Shown: positions 33,547 to 44,295 of the stretch, piece after piece
How the letters are laid out: every line of letters starts with the position of its first letter
How positions within the stretch are numbered: position 1 is the stretch's first letter
Notes under the pieces: model-generated
What the model saw: the letters and a program-made list of their open reading frames with translations, nothing else
Told to the model about the DNA's origin: nothing
Databases searched by the model: none
Assembly (NCBI GenBank): GCA_947184155.2
Contig: CAMXCT020003135.1
Location: 280,440 to 344,439 of the forward strand
Source of the DNA: Cladocopium goreaui
Taxonomy: Eukaryota > Sar > Dinophyceae > Suessiales > Symbiodiniaceae
Length of the DNA: 64,000 nucleotides
Direction of reading: 5' to 3'
Made by a program: the position numbers and the translations under genes

Positions 33547-33669
33547 CCGACAGCCGGTCTTTTTTGTGAAGGAACGACACTAACCATGGCCATCCATGGC
33601 CATGGCTTTGGCCCATCGTCGTTTTTCCCCGTTGTCATTGGGGATTTCACCATTTCATCACCGCTCTGA
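33547..33669 (+). CDS. candidate terminal exon
   Basis: Acceptor GATGACTAACCCAG: PTAGLFCEGTTLTMAIHGHG then FGPSSFFPVVIGDFTISSPL and TGA. The reverse strand is open as well. Confidence 0.35.
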   Translation, partial: PTAGLFCEGTTLTMAIHGHGFGPSSFFPVVIGDFTISSPL

Positions 33670-33691
33670 TGATATTGATGATATTGACTAC

Positions 33692-33800
33692 AGGATGGGG
33701 CCCCCCAGTTATGTTTGTTGGTTTATAAACCCCATTAACCATAGTTATCTATAGTTATATCTACCATAAACCATAGTTAAGCCATTTATAAACCAAAAGT
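33692..33800 (-). repeat. family C MITE, truncated
   Basis: ACAGGATGGGGCCCCCCAG left end; the right GGCACC end is missing. Confidence 0.65.
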
Positions 33801-33828
33801 ATCCAAAAGTATTGATGACTACACTAAT

Positions 33829-33953
33829 CGGGGTAGATTTCATAACGACCTCACTGTTCTCCCGAACCCTGGGAATTATGGTGAATGTTAGGGAAATCAT
33901 CCCCAAATGGCCGAACTATTCAGGTTGGTGACATATTATAATTTACCCAGATT
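33829..33953. repeat. family E MITE
   Basis: CGGGGTAGATTTCATAACG...AATTTACCCAG. ATTGATGACTACAC occurs on both flanks. Confidence 0.85.
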
Positions 33954-34413
33954 GATGACTACACGAAAATAATGAAAGTGCTTAAGTTAACTAACAACAA
34001 CCACGTCTATTTTATGTTTTTTTTTCACAAGCCTAACAGGGGGTTGTGACTTGAAATCCCCATTCAGATTCCCAGGTTTCATCCCATTGGTTGATAATTG
34101 GTGATTCCTGAAAAATGGCTGATATTCTCTGCAAGGGATATGATCAATGGCCATGTAAGGGAATATCCCCACAAAATATGGCCTTATATGGTACTAACGT
34201 ACCTCCATTTTAGGATCCTGGAATTCCCATTGATATGATTTTACAATCCGTTTTTTGTAATCCCCCTGAGATCACTGAGATCGAAATCCCAGAAACCCAG
34301 AAACAAATTCCCTATGGTGTGATTATTAAAAGTCCCTATGGTGATACCTTTCAAATACCATTAAATACCTATAAATTCTGATTGGAAATCCTCATGTCTA
34401 ATGGTCATTCCAG

Positions 34414-35519
34414 CTGAAGCCGAGGTCTGGTCTATGCTTAAGGAGCTGATTCCCGTGCTGCTCGAAAACATGGCCCCTCGGCGCTTTGGAACGCTCCGGA
34501 AGCGGTCGAAAACCGTGACGTCGTAAGGTGCAAAAACACACCCGGACGATGGTGATGAAAGCCATAAAACCATAGCTGCTTGGTGGTTTCAAACATGAAT
34601 GTTATTTTCCATTTCATATATGGGATAATTAATACTTCCCATTGACGAACTCCATCATTTTTCAAGATGGGCACATTGCACCACCAACCAGTTAGGAACA
34701 TGCTGATTTCACCAAGCAAAATGTGGAGATGATGCATTCGTATAGCTGATTTATGATAGCTATAAGGGGTGATTAGTTCACTGGGGATTAGTTGACGCAG
34801 GTATAGATGTGATAACTACACTTAGAGGACTTACTAACTTATTGAGCACTTACTCAGTGGGATGATCCTCTAAGTATCTACTGGTAATGGATTTCACGAT
34901 CGAACAGCGGCAATTGAATGGGATTAACAAAGGAATATTGGGCTTTATACATCTTTATACGTAAGCCCACATTCACCAAGCATAATAGAGATATAATTGG
35001 ATATATTCCGGAGATCATATTATTATACATATTATACAGTGATTTGTTCGGAGCAATGGTTATCCACATTGCCAGCCATGGATCCATGTGCCATGGTGAC
35101 ATTGATTCCCATGGTTGGCTGATAGGCACACAAGGCCTGGGTAACATTGGGTAACTGGATATCTATAGGATGGGTGTATAAACAAACTTACCCTCTGGTA
35201 ATTCAACATAGCAAACTGGAAAATCACCATCTATAATTAGTAAATGTTCTATCAATGGGTCATTTTCCATAGCTATGTTAGTTTACCAGAGGGTAAAGTG
35301 GGGGATGGGCACATTGTATGATTGTAAAACATGTCTATGATCGGACCAATCATAGTGGGACAGAACGAATACGCTAGAATAATAATCTACAACGGTTATA
35401 TCACTGTGCGTATGTTTGATTGTGTTTGTACTCCAAGAATGCAAAGTATTGGGGGTCGGGAGATTGAGGACATATGCAAATTCACACCAAAAGTGGCCTT
35501 AAGTCGAACGGGTCTATAG
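34414..35519 (+). CDS. 3' end of a three-exon gene, hypothetical protein
   Basis: Exon 34414-34522 (acceptor GTCATTCCAG, donor ACGTC|GTAAGG): AEVWSMLKELIPVLLENMAP then RRFGTLRKRSKTVT. Exon 35040-35140 (acceptor ATTATACAG, donor CCTGG|GTAACA): DLFGAMVIHIASHGSMCH then GDIDSHGWLIGTQGL. Exon 35356-35519 (acceptor CAATCATAG): GQNEYARIIIYNGYITVRMF then SIGGREIEDICKFTP, TAG. Phases 2 and 1 match at both joins. A family B element lies in intron 1 and a family A element in intron 2. No domain recognised. Confidence 0.55.
34580..34691. repeat. family B MITE in an intron
   Basis: CTGCTTGGTGGTTTCAAAC...CACCACCAACCAG. Confidence 0.85.
35192..35294. repeat. family A MITE in an intron
   Basis: CCCTCTGGTAATTCAACATAG...TTAGTTTACCAGAGGG, TA flanks. 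Confidence 0.9.
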
Positions 35520-35597
35520 GAACCCAAAAAAGAACATAGAAAAGCAAACGATCACTATTTTATTGAAATTTTATTTTTCATTATTTTTCTATATGTA

Positions 35598-35786
35598 TTG
35601 GGGCTATTAGAGTTAGTTACGTTGGACTTTCTCAGCTTTCTGGCTTTTCAAGAATCCAATCCTGTCGCAGCAGTTCTTTGGGGTGTACTCCCCCAGTCTC
35701 ATCAGAGTCTCTATATGTACAACCTAGTCACATTTGTGACAGGTCCGTTGTGTAAAACTCGTATACTTGTAGTTATAGTAACGTAA
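35598..35786 (+). CDS. candidate coding island, hydrophobic
   Basis: Open frame LLELVTLDFLSFLAFQESNP then VAAVLWGVLPQSHQSLYMYN. The internal acceptor GACTTTCTCAG (35635) and donors TTT|GTGACA or ACAG|GTCCGT suggest a core exon of about 35636-35740. Confidence 0.4.
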   Translation: MGLLELVTLDFLSFLAFQESNPVAAVLWGVLPQSHQSLYMYNLVTFVTGPLCKTRILVVIVT

Positions 35787-35939
35787 CGTCCTTAAATAGA
35801 TAGAACAGGTTCAATATTTTCACAACTATTTTACAAAACTGGATTTTACTAACATTTATTGTTGTTGGGTGTTACATGGTGTTACCATAGTTGATTCCCG
35901 TTGATTCCATACCAAAAAAAGAAACCCTTTGACTCTCAG

Positions 35940-36056
35940 CAACTCATTGGATCTCCACAGCATGGCACTCGGGTGAGACACAGACGACGCGAGGTCTATT
36001 CGCAAGCCGACTACATGGGTTCCCTTCCTCAGATCTGGGATGATTACTTTGGGTAG
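35940..36056 (+). CDS. candidate terminal exon
   Basis: Acceptor TTGACTCTCAG: QLIGSPQHGTRVRHRRREVY then SQADYMGSLPQIWDDYFG and TAG. Phase 0, which fits donor TTT|GTGACA of the preceding island. Confidence 0.45.
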   Translation, partial: QLIGSPQHGTRVRHRRREVYSQADYMGSLPQIWDDYFG

Positions 36057-36230
36057 AACTATCGATTAACCATCAACAATAGATAACAATAGTGATTATA
36101 AGGGTTAATCGGTTAACCGTGATAAATTGTGATTATAGGTATGATATTATGATTACTTTGGGGGGTGTTTTTTTAGGGCATGATTTCGAATATATATGCG
36201 TGTGCTGGTATAATGGTATAATGGGATATA

Positions 36231-36346
36231 ATGGGGATATCAACGGGATATTCACGGGTACCCTCCGCCACTGTCCTCCGCTCCACAATGCGATTTGAAC
36301 CGATCGCCAGAGGCGGGTATTCCCATGGGACTTCTTGTTACCCCTA
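36231..36346 (+). CDS. candidate exon
   Basis: ATG-led frame MGISTGYSRVPSATVLRSTM then RFEPIARGGYSHGTSCYPY, ending at donor TATAG|GTTTGG just before a TA microsatellite. Confidence 0.35.
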
Positions 36347-36354
36347 TAGGTTTG

Positions 36355-36358
36355 GGGA

Positions 36359-36396
<38 letters not shown>

Positions 36397-36440
36397 CGTA
36401 TATATATATATATATATATTATATCATATATATATATGTA
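36355..36440. repeat. TA microsatellite
   Basis: (TA)n with CATA/CGTA interruptions. Confidence 0.95.
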
Positions 36441-36477
36441 TTATAGTTACGGTTCAATCACAAAAAAAAAACTACAG

Positions 36478-36540
36478 GTTATATATCCGATATATCCACT
36501 TGGTTCACTGGAACTGCACCCCCAAGTAGCAACCTACCGG
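36478..36540 (+). CDS. short exon
   Basis: Acceptor AAAACTACAG and consensus donor CCGG|GTGAGG bound 63 nt. VIYPIYPLGSLELHPQVATY in phase 0; a second frame (YISDISTWFTGTAPP) is also open. Confidence 0.4.
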
Positions 36541-36789
36541 GTGAGGTTGGTAACTTGAGAGCAAGAAATATCTGGTTTCATACCCAGTTTCCGTACCTGT
36601 TTTTGTTGTTATGTCACCATATTGTTGCTTCAAGATGCATGGTTTCACTCCAGATGACCAGATGATTCTAGGATGCTATTGGATGGCTTGATCTACGAAG
36701 TCTTAAATGTATACTGTGTATATTTACATAGATATTAGCTCCAATTATTGCATAAAGCAAGGTTTTTCAGTACCAACATGTTGTGATAG

Positions 36790-37009
36790 AAAAGCCTTGC
36801 TGTTTTGGGTGCCGAGGTTCTAAGCGGCCATGGGATTACATTGAAATCAGACTTTCTACAGGATGGTGCCCCCCAGTTATAAGTTGGTTTATAAACCCCA
36901 TTAACTATAGTTCTATTTGCCATAAACCATAGTTATGGGAGTTATAAACCAACTTAGCTAACTATGGGGCACCACCTTGTAGGTGTCCAACATTTGTATG
37001 TACTTGGAG
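36790..37009 (+). CDS. exon interrupted by a family C MITE
   Basis: Acceptor TTGTGATAG: KSLAVLGAEVLSGHGITLKS then DFL. The MITE 36859-36979 is removed with one TA, then GVQHLYVLG and donor GGAG|GTTCAT. A GA-AG splice (CTACAG|GATGG...TTGTAG|) would also keep a frame (DFLQVSNICMYLE). Confidence 0.45.
36859..36979 (-). repeat. family C MITE inside an exon
   Basis: CAGGATGGTGCCCCCC...GGCACCACCTTG between duplicated TA. Confidence 0.9.
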
Positions 37010-37410
37010 GTTCATTCATGTGTGTACCCGTCGGTAAATAAACATGGCGCTTTCTCAGCATAATAATAAATATGTGTGGATGATTCTTGCGTTAATGAAA
37101 AACATGAATTTCCAGCTTTGATTGCTAGAGAGCGCAGTCCCATTTATCACAGTTTCTGTTGCTTAAACCCCCAATGTTGATTAGCTCAAACCGCTTTTCA
37201 TCATTTCTGTTGCTTAATTAAAAAGCACGGAACGTTGCGGAGTTCTGGAAGATCAATGAACATCACCATATTTTGAAACCAATCAGAATTCTGTGTTTTT
37301 TTTCTATACTATCCCTATGGATCCAATTGTTTTTTTCAAGTATTTGGGGGTTGATTTAGGGGTTAGCCGTACCTTCTCAGGTAGCATGAAAAGGTACATA
37401 GCTGGGCCAT

Positions 37411-37519
37411 GAGATTAGCTAACTGGTTAGGAACTGGGGATTTGTTACCCCCTATATCGCAATTATAATCCACTTACTAACTAGTTAATAACTCCATGGC
37501 CCATCTGGGGCCATCTAAG
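37411..37519. repeat. family J element
   Basis: AGCTGGGCCATGAGATTAGC...CCATGGCCCATCTGGGG; TAGCAT occurs on both sides. Confidence 0.6.
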
Positions 37520-37544
37520 TAGCATTTACCATGTTTGTTGGTAG

Positions 37545-37685
37545 CTTCTCCCAACCTCCCGGCCGACGCCTCCCGGCCGTTTTCCCGGCCCAGCCATGGA
37601 GCATGCGATGTGGGAAGACGACAACGCAGCGGTTTTTGCGCAGCAGGGGATGGGGAAAAACACAACGGGTGTGTCTGAGAATGGA
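37545..37685 (+). CDS. exon, hypothetical protein
   Basis: Acceptor GTTGGTAG: LLPTSRPTPPGRFPGPAMEH then AMWEDDNAAVFAQQGMGK then TTGVSENG, donor GGA|GTGAAG. G/C-rich. It could also initiate at the internal ATG (37596). The acidic WEDDNAAVFAQQ segment is distinctive but not a motif I know. Confidence 0.5.
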
Positions 37686-37715
37686 GTGAAGCGCCAATAT
37701 ATATATATATATATA

Positions 37716-37826
37716 CCATCTGGTTATTTAACATAGCCATGGAAAATCACCATTTTTAGTAGGTAAACCCAAGTAAACCATCTATAGATGGGCCATTTTC
37801 CATGGCTATGTTAAATAACCAGAGGG
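37716..37826. repeat. family A MITE
   Basis: ACCATCTGGTTATTTAACATAG...TTAAATAACCAGAGGG, in TA repeat. Confidence 0.85.
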
Positions 37827-37850
37827 TATATATATACATATATATAATTA

Positions 37851-37953
37851 CTGGTTGGTGGTTTGGAACATGAATTTTATTTTTCCATTCAGTTGGGAAT
37901 AAAAATCCCAACTGGCGAGCATATTTTTCAGAGGGGTTGAAACCACCAACCAG
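37851..37953. repeat. family B MITE
   Basis: CTGGTTGGTGGTTTGGAAC...AACCACCAACCAG, ATTA on both flanks. Confidence 0.9.
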
Positions 37954-37976
37954 ATTATATATATATATACATATCT

Positions 37977-38091
37977 GGGCAAAGTGCAACGACCTCACTG
38001 TTCTCCCTCACTGGGAATAGTGGTTAATACGGGAAATGTTCCCAATATGGTCTTATTTCAGGTTAGTGATAATTTTTAATTTACCCAGATA
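37977..38091. repeat. family E MITE
   Basis: CTGGGCAAAGTGCAACGACC...AATTTACCCAG, ATAT flanks. Confidence 0.85.
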
Positions 38092-38261
38092 TATGGCACA
38101 AAAGAAAATCAAACATGATAATCATGATAATCCATTGGAACATGCGGATTGGGTAAAGACGACAGGTTTTTTTCTCATGAATGTTGGTTAAGTTTGGTTA
38201 ATCAGAAACTCAATGGATACTGATTACATTGAAAATAGGCTATGGGCCAATTTTTTTTCAG

Positions 38262-38387
38262 ACCTTGGGCAACACAGATTTTCAATGGATGTGTTATGGT
38301 ACAGCTATTCTTGCGCGATCTTTTGGGGATCGTATGGCCCCGGTTGCTGGTTCTGGCTCAAACTTGTTGATCCTCAGAATCGGATGA
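38262..38387 (+). CDS. candidate terminal exon
   Basis: Acceptor AATTTTTTTTCAG: TLGNTDFQWMCYGTAILARS then FGDRMAPVAGSGSNLLILRI and TGA. G-first codons and RNY pattern favour this frame over LGQHRFSMDVLWYS, which runs into the family A MITE. Confidence 0.45.
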   Translation, partial: TLGNTDFQWMCYGTAILARSFGDRMAPVAGSGSNLLILRIG

Positions 38388-38391
38388 TGTA

Positions 38392-38490
38392 CCCTCTGGT
38401 AAACACACATAGCTATTGAAAATGGCCATTTATAGTTGATTTACCTATTAAAGATGGCGATTTTCCATAGTTATGTTATTTTACCAGAGG
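38392..38490. repeat. family A MITE
   Basis: CCCTCTGGTAAACACACATAG...TTATTTTACCAGAGGG, TA flanks. Confidence 0.9.
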
Positions 38491-38850
38491 GTAGTACTCA
38501 AAGATTGTTTTGGTGGGTCCATTTGTTCCATGATTTTAAGTCTCATAGTAACCTGATCACTGAGCGTATGGTTTATAGACCCTACCAGAAAGACATATTG
38601 CGAGTTTCGTAGGGGATGGATATCCATTATCAACCAGGATCACAACAGCTTCTCTGTGGAATCATGAACAAACTATCTTTGTTGGAATAATATATATATA
38701 CTGTATATATATACATATACGAGTGCATGTGTTTATATTACCGCCTAATTATATAAAAACTCCAAGTGTGTTTTAACCATGCATTTCTTGTACTCCAAAC
38801 ATGACCCCTTTTTCGACAAGTTTGGATGTTGTTTCGGAGAACTTCTCCAG

Positions 38851-39110
38851 TTCTATATGTTGACATATGGATCGTAGTTGCATTACCCTCTTGTAAACTA
38901 ACATAACTATGGAAAATCACAATTTTTAATGGGAAAATCCACTATTTCTATGGTCATTTTCAATAGCTATGTTAAATTACCAGAGGGTAATCCATTTGGG
39001 CACCCGAGTTTTGGTCCCCGGCGCGCCATGCAATTTTCACCAAGGTTCCAGATGCCGCGCAGGATTCAACCCGCCTGGGTTGGAGAAATCGTTTTTTTTT
39101 TCGCCTGTCG
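38851..39110 (+). CDS. exon interrupted by a family A MITE, possible membrane segment
   Basis: Acceptor AACTTCTCCAG, consensus donor GTCG|GTGAGT. With 38886-38987 and one TA removed: LYVDIWIVVALIHLGTRVLV then PGAPCNFHQGSRCRAGF then FFFSPV. The join falls within the hydrophobic stretch. The minus strand right of the MITE is also open and natural (VESCAASGTLVKIAWRAGDQ), so strand is not secure. Confidence 0.4.
38886..38987. repeat. family A MITE inside a coding island
   Basis: CCCTCTTGTAAACTAACATAA...TTAAATTACCAGAGGG, TA flanks. Confidence 0.9.
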
Positions 39111-40005
39111 GTGAGTGTCCAATTTACCAACTTGGGTACTGTCGGTGTACCCCAAATGATAGCTAAGTTGACGCACATCACTTGGTTAATTAACTAGGGT
39201 TTTTCTAGGGGATGTAGCTATTGTATGGGCTTTGTAAACCAATAAACATCACTGGCGGGTCTCACCTTGTGTATATATGTATATATTAATATATATATAT
39301 ATTCCATAGACATTCCCCCAAATTTACATAGACCCTGCCAAATCGGGATGGAAGATTACGTTCCCCAAGCAATTGTCTATTTTACGGCCTATTCAATGAA
39401 GTGGCTACCTAGGCACTCCATTGACCAATAAACATGTGCGGTTTACGGATGTTTTTTTGTACTTTCACATACTTTCAACCATTTAGATGGGTACTTTGCT
39501 AGACCCTCATTAGCACCGGACACATAGCTATTCACCCCAGCAATTCAGATTGTTGTATTCCAATTATGCAAGTACTTTCAGGGTCATAACAACCCCTCCA
39601 TAAGCAAACTATTGCTTTGAGTCAGACTGCGTCAGCCTGGGGCAAGCATGAGCCAAAACAAGATTCTATGACGTACACTTACTTCAGATGTTTTTTTTTT
39701 TTTTTCGCAGCTTACTTTTTGTGTACCCAATCCTCAATGACATTTAAACACACATATCAGAAATCGCTTGCTCCCCAATTAAAAGTTGACCAAGTGTACT
39801 TTCCCCCGACGGGTAGGTGAACGTCGAATAGCACCAAATCTTATTCAGGTGAATTGGGACACAAAACAACAGGAGGGATTATAAACCGTACCCCCAAAAT
39901 GTTTAATCATTCCATTTCAATAGAGAACATCACTATACACCATTTGATACCATTTGTGATTTGTGGCTAGCCTCCTTAATCTCAAAAAATCATCCCTGAT
40001 ATCAG

Positions 40006-40118
40006 TTTTTAATGTCGGTCAAGCCGGCCCGGGTGAGTTCGCAAGATTCGCGAATCGGGCCTGAGGAACCAAGATGGGAATCTGGATTTTTCGCAACAGG
40101 GTTGAGAAATCAGAGAAG
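40006..40118 (+). CDS. exon, hypothetical protein
   Basis: Acceptor CCTGATATCAG: FLMSVKPARVSSQDSRIGPE then EPRWESGFFATGLRNQR, donor AGAAG|GTGCAT. May start at the internal ATG. Two other frames are shorter. Confidence 0.45.
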
Positions 40119-40400
40119 GTGCATGACATGTTCACCATTTCTCTGCTCATAATAATCAAATGATCAAATATCCAATAATCAAACGTGACTAGCTGGAAAA
40201 TCTCCGGTCAGTAAGGAGGTTTTTTGGGGAAATCATCGAACTTTACATTGAGGTTTCTGATCCAGCTAGCCACGTTTGATGATAAAATTATAATAGTAAT
40301 TTTCGGACAATCATGGTTAATTATAGCAATGGTTAATTCACCAAAAATTATAGCAATGGTGAAAATTCACCTTAAATGGCTATATCCTTCTTTTTTTCAG

Positions 40401-40643
40401 GCTATGGCTGATTCATTTGATACAAGGTGGTGCCCCATAGTTAGCTAAGTTGGTTTATAACTCCCATAACTATGGTTTATGGCAGATATAACTATAGTTA
40501 ATGGGGTTTATAAACCAACTTATAACTGAGGGGGCACCATCCTGTATGAATCTTCACCTTCACCTACGTACGGAAACGCACCAGCCGGGGATTTCCGCAT
40601 GGCACTTTCCGCACGCCAGGACATTAAACCTCGAACACACAAG
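40401..40643 (+). CDS. exon interrupted by a family C MITE
   Basis: Strong acceptor TTCTTTTTTTCAG; donor ACAAG|GTACGT. AMADSFD, then MITE 40423-40544 removed with one TA, then MNLHLHLRTETHQPGISAWH and FPHARTLNLEHT. The frame is open on both sides only if the element is removed exactly. Confidence 0.5.
40423..40544 (+). repeat. family C MITE inside an exon
   Basis: CAAGGTGGTGCCCCATAG...GGGGCACCATCCTG, TA duplicated (GATA...TATG). Confidence 0.9.
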
Positions 40644-40732
40644 GTACGTACCACCACTCCCCTTGTGCTGCACCGTGGTTTTATGTGACAAGGTGGGGCC
40701 CCAAACGATGTGAAAAATAGGGATTTCACGTG

Positions 40733-40890
40733 CGGTGGTGCCCCAGTGAGGCAAATCGCGTGCTGAGTTGGTGCGTTTATACAGTAACTCCCATGAAACC
40801 TATATGGTTTATGGCAGATATTTGACGAACTATTTATTCATGGGGTTTATATATATAAACCAACGTTCACATCACGTTTGGGGGCACCAT
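40733..40890 (+). repeat. family C variant, long copy
   Basis: GTGCGGTGGTGCCCCAGTGAGG...GTTTGGGGGCACCATCTG. Confidence 0.7.
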
Positions 40891-41837
40891 CTGTTGCATG
40901 ATATTCCTCAAGTTCTCTTTGGTACTTGAAACTTGGGCTGAAAAATCTCATTTGTTTCGATGAATTTCGATGAAAAACTTGGCCATTGAACGGCCCTTTA
41001 TATAGGGTTCCCAGGCAGCCATGTTTTACGACACAGGAGGGTATCCCTGAATTAGCAAGAGATTTCTACAGGTATTTCGTCGAGGTGATCTAGCAAGAAG
41101 TGGGTGATACACCTCGGGACAGAACAGAATATATAATAATAGTTCTGAGTAAATCACTCAACTCTCAATTGCAATAAATGATCATGATTATAAATAATAT
41201 CAGAACACAGTAATAATGATTAATTAGTGATAATATGATTAATCATATGTCATGTGTTTTCTTATTCTGGGTTCTTCATTCTCAATGCCGGCATCATGAT
41301 TCTGATCAATGCAAGAACAACAGGCAATCAATGACAGCACGCTAGAATCATGAATCCTGAGATGCATCAAAGGACAAACATTCTCTGGTGAAGTAATGGT
41401 CTAATGGAAATCCAATGTGTGAAACTAGGTGAACGGAGCAAACATGGAACACATTGTCAGTCCATGTGCCCTCCGGTAATTAGACGTGGCAATGAACAAT
41501 TCCCCGTACATTTGCATTTCAATGGTGGATGTTCAATTATTGCCATGTTTCATTACAAGAGGTTGCTTCTGAAAATGAGTCCCAAAGAAACCATGATCTT
41601 CTGAATCTAGTTGGTATCTGTTGGAAATGGTACCAAACATCACTTAATATGAAGTTTGCCAAAAGCGGAATGTGTTTTTCCTGAAATTCACAAGATCCAT
41701 GTGAGCTGGCTGCAGAAACAAGCAAAAGCAGATCAATGTCGATCATGAATGCCATTGTAACATATGTTGTACAAGTTCAAACATGTATATACATACATAC
41801 ATTATGGGGTACCATATACTCTGTATATATATATATA

Positions 41838-41945
41838 CTGGTTGGTGGTTCGGAACTTTTTTTATTTCTCCATATATTGGGAATGTCATCATCCCAACTG
41901 ACGAACTCCATCATTTTTCAGAGGGGTAAGCTCAACCACCAACGA
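41838..41945. repeat. family B MITE
   Basis: CTGGTTGGTGGTTCGGAAC...AACCACCAACGAG. Confidence 0.85.
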
Positions 41946-42362
41946 GTATCTATACCGTTTAGTTTCATACATATGTTAGTTTACCAGATGTTAGTGTAAC
42001 TACTACTGTACCACTACACTAGTAGAATCTCCATAAACATTAGAATATCGTTGCTATTCACCATTGATTAGTCAATTACCATTGGTAGTGACATCTGTAT
42101 GTATATAATATATATATACTGTAAAAACCATCTACTGAAAACCATATGTACATTAAAATCAAGAGACCATTTTGCCATAGATCATAGAATTGGATGATGG
42201 GAAATTTTACAGGAAAACCCTATATTTGATGGTAAAAACCATGGTTTCCGGTTAAGATTTTCCCTTTAACCACTCCATTTTGCCATAGAATAGAAACATG
42301 GCAATTTTCATGGGACAGGCCCTAAAGGTCAGTGATCCCACCGTGCCACCTTTCCGGATCTC

Positions 42363-42458
42363 ATGGCTCGAGCCGCTGCTGCGGGCCTGGCGTTGTTTTC
42401 GGGTCGCCGAAAAATGATGAGCCCAACAAGAAAAAGTGGACGATCAGCCACTTTCCAA
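42363..42458 (+). CDS. candidate first exon
   Basis: ATG-led: MARAAAAGLALFSGRRKMMS then PTRKSGRSATFQ, donor TTCCAA|GTAGAC. Ala-rich start followed by basic residues resembles an organelle-targeting leader. A second frame (SDPTVPPFRISWLEPLL) is also open. Confidence 0.4.
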
Positions 42459-42884
42459 GTAGACATTTATATTTTTGTATATGTATGTATATATATAATA
42501 TATATGTATACTATAGAACTATATTAGGATGAATTATGGGTCTGGATGAACATTTCCTGCTCAGAAAGTGGGTCCCGATCACAGTTACCCAACAGAAAGA
42601 AGCATGTGTAATAGTGTCTCCCTAACGATAAACACCCCCCAGAAACCCCTGGTTTTGTAAGGGATTTACACACTTTTGATTTTGGGACCATACGATTGAG
42701 GTGTTTCATATTACATAGGGGGATGGGAATAATCCACTTTCCAAGTCTAAGTATAGTAAGATGAAGCACATATAGAGTTGGCCCTTTTCACCTGGGGTTC
42801 CCCCCTTTCAAAACCAGCTTGGTGAGGAACCTCCATTGGAAATACGATTGGGGTAACTATCTCCAAGACTGTGTAGTATTTCAT

Positions 42885-43001
42885 TACCCTTTGGTAAACG
42901 TTTACATAGAGAACTGGAAAATCACCATTTTTTTCATGGGAAAACTCACTATTTCTATGACCATTTTCAATAGCTTTTTGTTAACGTTTACCAGGCCGGG
43001 T
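42885..43001. repeat. family A MITE
   Basis: TTACCCTTTGGTAAACG...GTTAACGTTTACCAGGCCGGGTA. Confidence 0.75.
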
Positions 43002-43165
43002 ATCTGGATATGGTAATTACAGTATCAACAGTAACCATCCCAAAACATCCATCATCAAGCAACACGGCTCCACTCGTATAGAGTCAATAAATGTTGCTTC
43101 AATGGTGTTGGTAGAGGGACATCAATTATCATAAGCTTCAATGGTGTTACTAATTATCAAGTGAG

Positions 43166-43323
43166 TCAATGTTAGTAACTTCACTTTGCTTTCTGATTCT
43201 TCCTCACTCTCTCTTCGAGCGTTGCTTGTAGCGCACGGCTCCGCATTGGGAGGCGTGGCTGCGTTGGGTGGTGCGGCTGCGTTGGGAATGTTGCGAATCA
43301 TCTCCAATACTCAACCAAAGTGA
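43166..43323 (+). CDS. candidate terminal exon with hydrophobic Gly/Ala repeat
   Basis: Frame NVSNFTLLSDSSSLSLRALL then VAHGSALGGVAALGGAAALG then MLRIISNTQPK and TGA. The GGxAALG repeat suggests a membrane helix and comes from repeated GCGTTGGG. The reverse reading is low-complexity NAAAPPNAATPP, so plus is preferred. Confidence 0.4.
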
Positions 43324-44206
43324 TGGGACCGCAGCTTTTGGCAATTCTTAGTATCAATCATCCATTCCACATGTTATTGGTCCGCGATATCATGCTGGAT
43401 GATTGCATCCATATCGTCGTTTCGGCTGTGATCACAGATCAAATTCAAATACGGAAGAGGGAAGTGGTGTCCATACTTACCAGGCTTTTACAATCTTATA
43501 TGGGGGTTTCCATAAATGTGGGTACCCCCAAATGGATTTCCACATGGAACATCCATCTATAAATGGATGATTTGGGGGTACCCCTATTTCAAGAAACCTC
43601 CATATCCACAAATATGGCAATCCTGTCATTCTGTGTTCATTGCTGGTTGCAAGCAACTATGTTGCGGGCTTTAGTGTTTCAAGAAAAAGCATGACTTGGT
43701 CAACATGCGTGCAAATCTATATTGATTAATTAATATTAATTATGGAGGTTTCCTGAAATAAGGGGTACCCCAAAATGGATGGTTTGTAATGGAAAAATCC
43801 ATGAGACCATATGGATGGGGGGCAAAATTGGGTAGCAATGACCAATCCAGTTGTAGGGGGACATTAAGTTTGACCCTCTCCCCCAGACAGCAAATGAACA
43901 TGACCCATGCACTCCAGGTTTTGCTTCGACAACAACTGTTCCTAGTTTCACAGAATTAGTTTACAGGAAAAATCACAGGCAATCCCATGAACAGATTGAA
44001 TCCGATTGAATAGATGATAATCGGTGAATATAGGTGAATGGAGGTGACGTGTTTTTTTTCACAACGTATTCATCTATTATCTAATAGGCGATAATAGGTA
44101 TAGGTGATAATAGGTGACTATAGGTGATGAATTTTCGCCAAACTATAGGTTATTTTCACAAACCAATCCAATCCAAAGTCAAGTCTCTCCTTAAATGGTT
44201 TGCCAG

Positions 44207-44295
44207 GCACTTCCCGCACAACGCGTCAGGTGCCATGAAACGAAGCGCGGAAGTGTCGACATCCAGGCGGCCATGTGGCGAGAAACACCTGGCAG
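44207..44295 (+). CDS. candidate exon
   Basis: Acceptor TGGTTTGCCAG: ALPAQRVRCHETKRGSVDIQ then AAMWRETPG, ending GGCAG|GCTGAG (GC donor) where an element related to 45298-45409 begins. Confidence 0.4.
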
